The position numbers and the translations under genes are program-made. The notes beneath the pieces were generated by a model. It searched no databases and was not told the origin of the DNA. It worked only from the letters and a program-made list of their open reading frames with translations. Of a stretch of DNA of 7,245 nucleotides, positions 6,370-7,245 are shown piece by piece (position 1 is the first letter of the stretch; the number at the start of each line of letters is the position of its first letter). The stretch is from the NCBI GenBank assembly GCA_038222915.1, contig JBBRHH010000311.1:1-7245 (forward strand), written 5' to 3'. Origin of the DNA: JBBRHH01 sp038222915. GTDB taxonomy: Bacteria; Planctomycetota; Phycisphaerae; Tepidisphaerales; Tepidisphaeraceae.

Positions 6370-6479
6370 TGGTCGAAAGGTGGTCGGTTAGTGGTCGATT
6401 GCTAGTCGGTCACAGGTCGTTTGCTGGTCGGTTAGTGGTCGGTCACAGGTCGGTTGGTGGTCGGTTAGTGGTCGGTTTG
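6370..6479. repeat. Minisatellite array A: ten 11-bp GGTCGG-type units
   Basis: Ten consecutive 11-bp units without a gap. The GTC core starts at 6372, 6383, 6394, 6405, 6416, 6427, 6438, 6449, 6460 and 6471, exactly 11 apart each time. The commonest unit is TGGTCGGTTAG (three exact copies); variants include TGGTCGGTCAC, AGGTCGTTTGC and TGGTCGGTTTG. The array is G+T-rich in a C-rich neighbourhood. Any frame through it gives an 11-residue repeat, since 33 bases hold three units, so the repetitive peptide it would encode is no evidence for coding. Confidence 0.93.
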
Positions 6480-6570
6480 AAACGACCATCCGCCACCCCC
6501 GCCGCATCACAATCAATTGCCAAACAAGCACTTGCGAAAAACCAAGCCCAACAAACCGACATCCAACCCA

Positions 6571-6594
6571 ATTGCGCGCATTTTTTGCGCCAAT
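6571..6594. repeat. Bulged hairpin between the two arrays
   Basis: ATTG (6571-6574) pairs with CAAT (6591-6594) and GCGCA (6576-6580) pairs with TGCGC (6586-6590). C6575 is bulged and the loop is five T residues. The 9-bp stem is not followed by a T-tract on either strand. It sits about midway between arrays A and B. Confidence 0.55.
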
Positions 6595-6623
6595 CAGCAC
6601 CCATCACTCAGTCCTCAGCACTC

Positions 6624-6733
6624 GGTCGAAAGTGCGTCGGTTCAGGGTCAAGAACGGTCGATTCCATGTCGGTTCAGTGCCGTTTGAGGGACGCTTCAGG
6701 GTCGGTTTTATGTCGCTTTGGGGTCGGTTTTTT
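6624..6733. repeat. Minisatellite array B: ten diverged 11-bp GTCGG-type units
   Basis: The same 11-bp design as array A but more diverged. GTC cores start at 6625, 6636, 6647, 6657, 6668, 6701, 6712 and 6723, with decayed GCC and GAC cores at 6679 and 6690. All steps are 11 except one of 10. Array B opens with GGTCGAAAG, as array A does at 6371, and closes with GTCGGTTTT...GAAA, like the array A end (GGTCGGTTTGAAA). The two arrays therefore look like copies of one ancestral element and not independent expansions. Confidence 0.85.
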
Positions 6734-6976
6734 GAAAGGAAAAAATCACCCCAAAAAATACAAACATAGTCCAAGCAAAAACTTAACCCCGTCACCCAAA
6801 AGTCCGACCACCCCAAACACAATTTTGCGCGCATGTTCAACACCAATCCTGGTCATTGGGATTTGGTGCTTTGTTGGCCATTGGGCCTTGGTCATTCCCT
6901 CTCCCACCGCGCTGTCTTTCCTCACGCGTCACCTCGCATTGCACCCGCGCCCCGCCCCCATTCAAATATCCCCCAC
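6734..6976. other. Leader spacer before the SGNH hydrolase gene
   Basis: About 240 bases with no gene of their own. The first half is rich in A and C. The second holds a repeat patch around 6843-6896: CCAAT at 6843-6847 can pair with ATTGG at 6855-6859, CATTGGG recurs at 6854 and 6879, and GGTCATT recurs at 6851 and 6890. The patch may be another degenerate minisatellite. The promoter of the downstream gene should be here, but I could not identify it. No Shine-Dalgarno sequence precedes the ATG at 6977. A plus-strand frame of 240 codons (6258-6980) runs across this region and both arrays but is a product of the repeats. Confidence 0.45.
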
Positions 6977-7245
6977 ATGAAAACCCCCGTCCCAACCCTC
7001 CTCCTCGCCCTCCTGGTCGCGGCCCCCCTGCGAGCCCAGCAGTCCTACCTCCAGCCCAACGACAAAATCATGTGGGTCGGCGATTCCATCACCGCCCAGA
7101 ACCTCTACGAAACCTACGTCATGCGCGTCCTCAAAACCCTCTACCCCGACGCCAACATCACCGACATCAATCTAGGCGTCGGCGGCGCAACCGCCGAATC
7201 CCGTTTTGGCGGCATCCCCGCCGCCGTCGCAAAAGAAAAACCCAC
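6977..7245 (+). CDS. Secreted SGNH/GDSL-family hydrolase, N-terminal part (3' end outside window)
   Basis: 89 complete codons are visible. Residues 1-20 form a signal peptide (MKTPVPTLLLALLVAAPLRA, probable cleavage near RAQ). The mature part begins with the block I motif WVGDSIT (33-39), in which S37 is the expected nucleophile. Block II is NLGVGGAT (65-72), with the oxyanion-hole glycine. The Asn of block III and the Asp-His pair lie beyond the window. Such enzymes are esterases, lipases or carbohydrate deacetylases; the substrate cannot be told from this part. Export suggests action on polymers outside the cytoplasm. The start is fixed by the signal peptide, since there is no ribosome binding site. 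The coding strand is very C-rich, with a strong preference for C at third positions. Confidence 0.88.
   Translation, partial: MKTPVPTLLLALLVAAPLRAQQSYLQPNDKIMWVGDSITAQNLYETYVMRVLKTLYPDANITDINLGVGGATAESRFGGIPAAVAKEKP

Noticed and set aside
6370..6733. CRISPR array
   Set aside because: Units are 11 bp, contiguous and without unique spacers, and no cas gene is present.
6258..6980. 240-codon plus-strand frame with 11-residue repeats
   Set aside because: The peptide repeat follows automatically from the 11-bp DNA repeat, since three units make 33 bases. No domain is present, and it runs into the start of the SGNH hydrolase gene.

Overview
The window looks like chromosomal DNA from a GC-rich environmental bacterium. 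The style is that of Planctomycetota or neighbouring PVC-group genomes: long gene-poor spacers, minisatellite-like intergenic repeats, weak or absent Shine-Dalgarno sequences, and small exported proteins next to housekeeping genes. This placement is inferred from style and not from a marker gene. No rRNA, tRNA, CRISPR array, integrase or complete insertion sequence is visible.

Left part (1-3913). The 3' end of glpD (aerobic glycerol-3-phosphate dehydrogenase) runs rightward. It converges with a minus-strand gene for a small secreted beta-helix-like protein. A strong hairpin with a U-tract on the minus strand sits between them as a terminator. After about 600 bases with no convincing gene come two minus-strand housekeeping genes, thiG (thiazole synthase) and hisF (imidazole glycerol phosphate synthase cyclase subunit). 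They are separated by only 4 bases and almost certainly share a transcript read thiG then hisF. A perfect TATAAT box lies 9 bases before the thiG start.

Middle part (3914-5691). About 650 bases without a recognisable gene precede a plus-strand remnant of a macro (ADP-ribose-binding) domain. The remnant keeps the C-terminal half of the fold but has no N-terminal half in any frame upstream. Its stop overlaps, as ATGA, the start of an intact 275-codon gene for an uncharacterised protein. That protein looks distantly like the DUF6065-type proteins found in phages and bacteria. The pair looks like the surviving end of a two-gene accessory operon.

Right part (5692-7245). A 1.28 kb gene-poor region carries a perfect 18-bp G-rich tandem duplication. 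It also carries two related arrays of strictly 11-bp-spaced GGTCGG-like units, about 110 bp each, with a bulged hairpin between them, and a small ATTGG/CCAAT repeat patch. The window ends in the start of a gene for a secreted SGNH/GDSL-type hydrolase.

The most unusual items are the paired 11-bp arrays, the truncated macro-domain ORF coupled to the unknown 275-residue protein, and the thiG-hisF gene pair.
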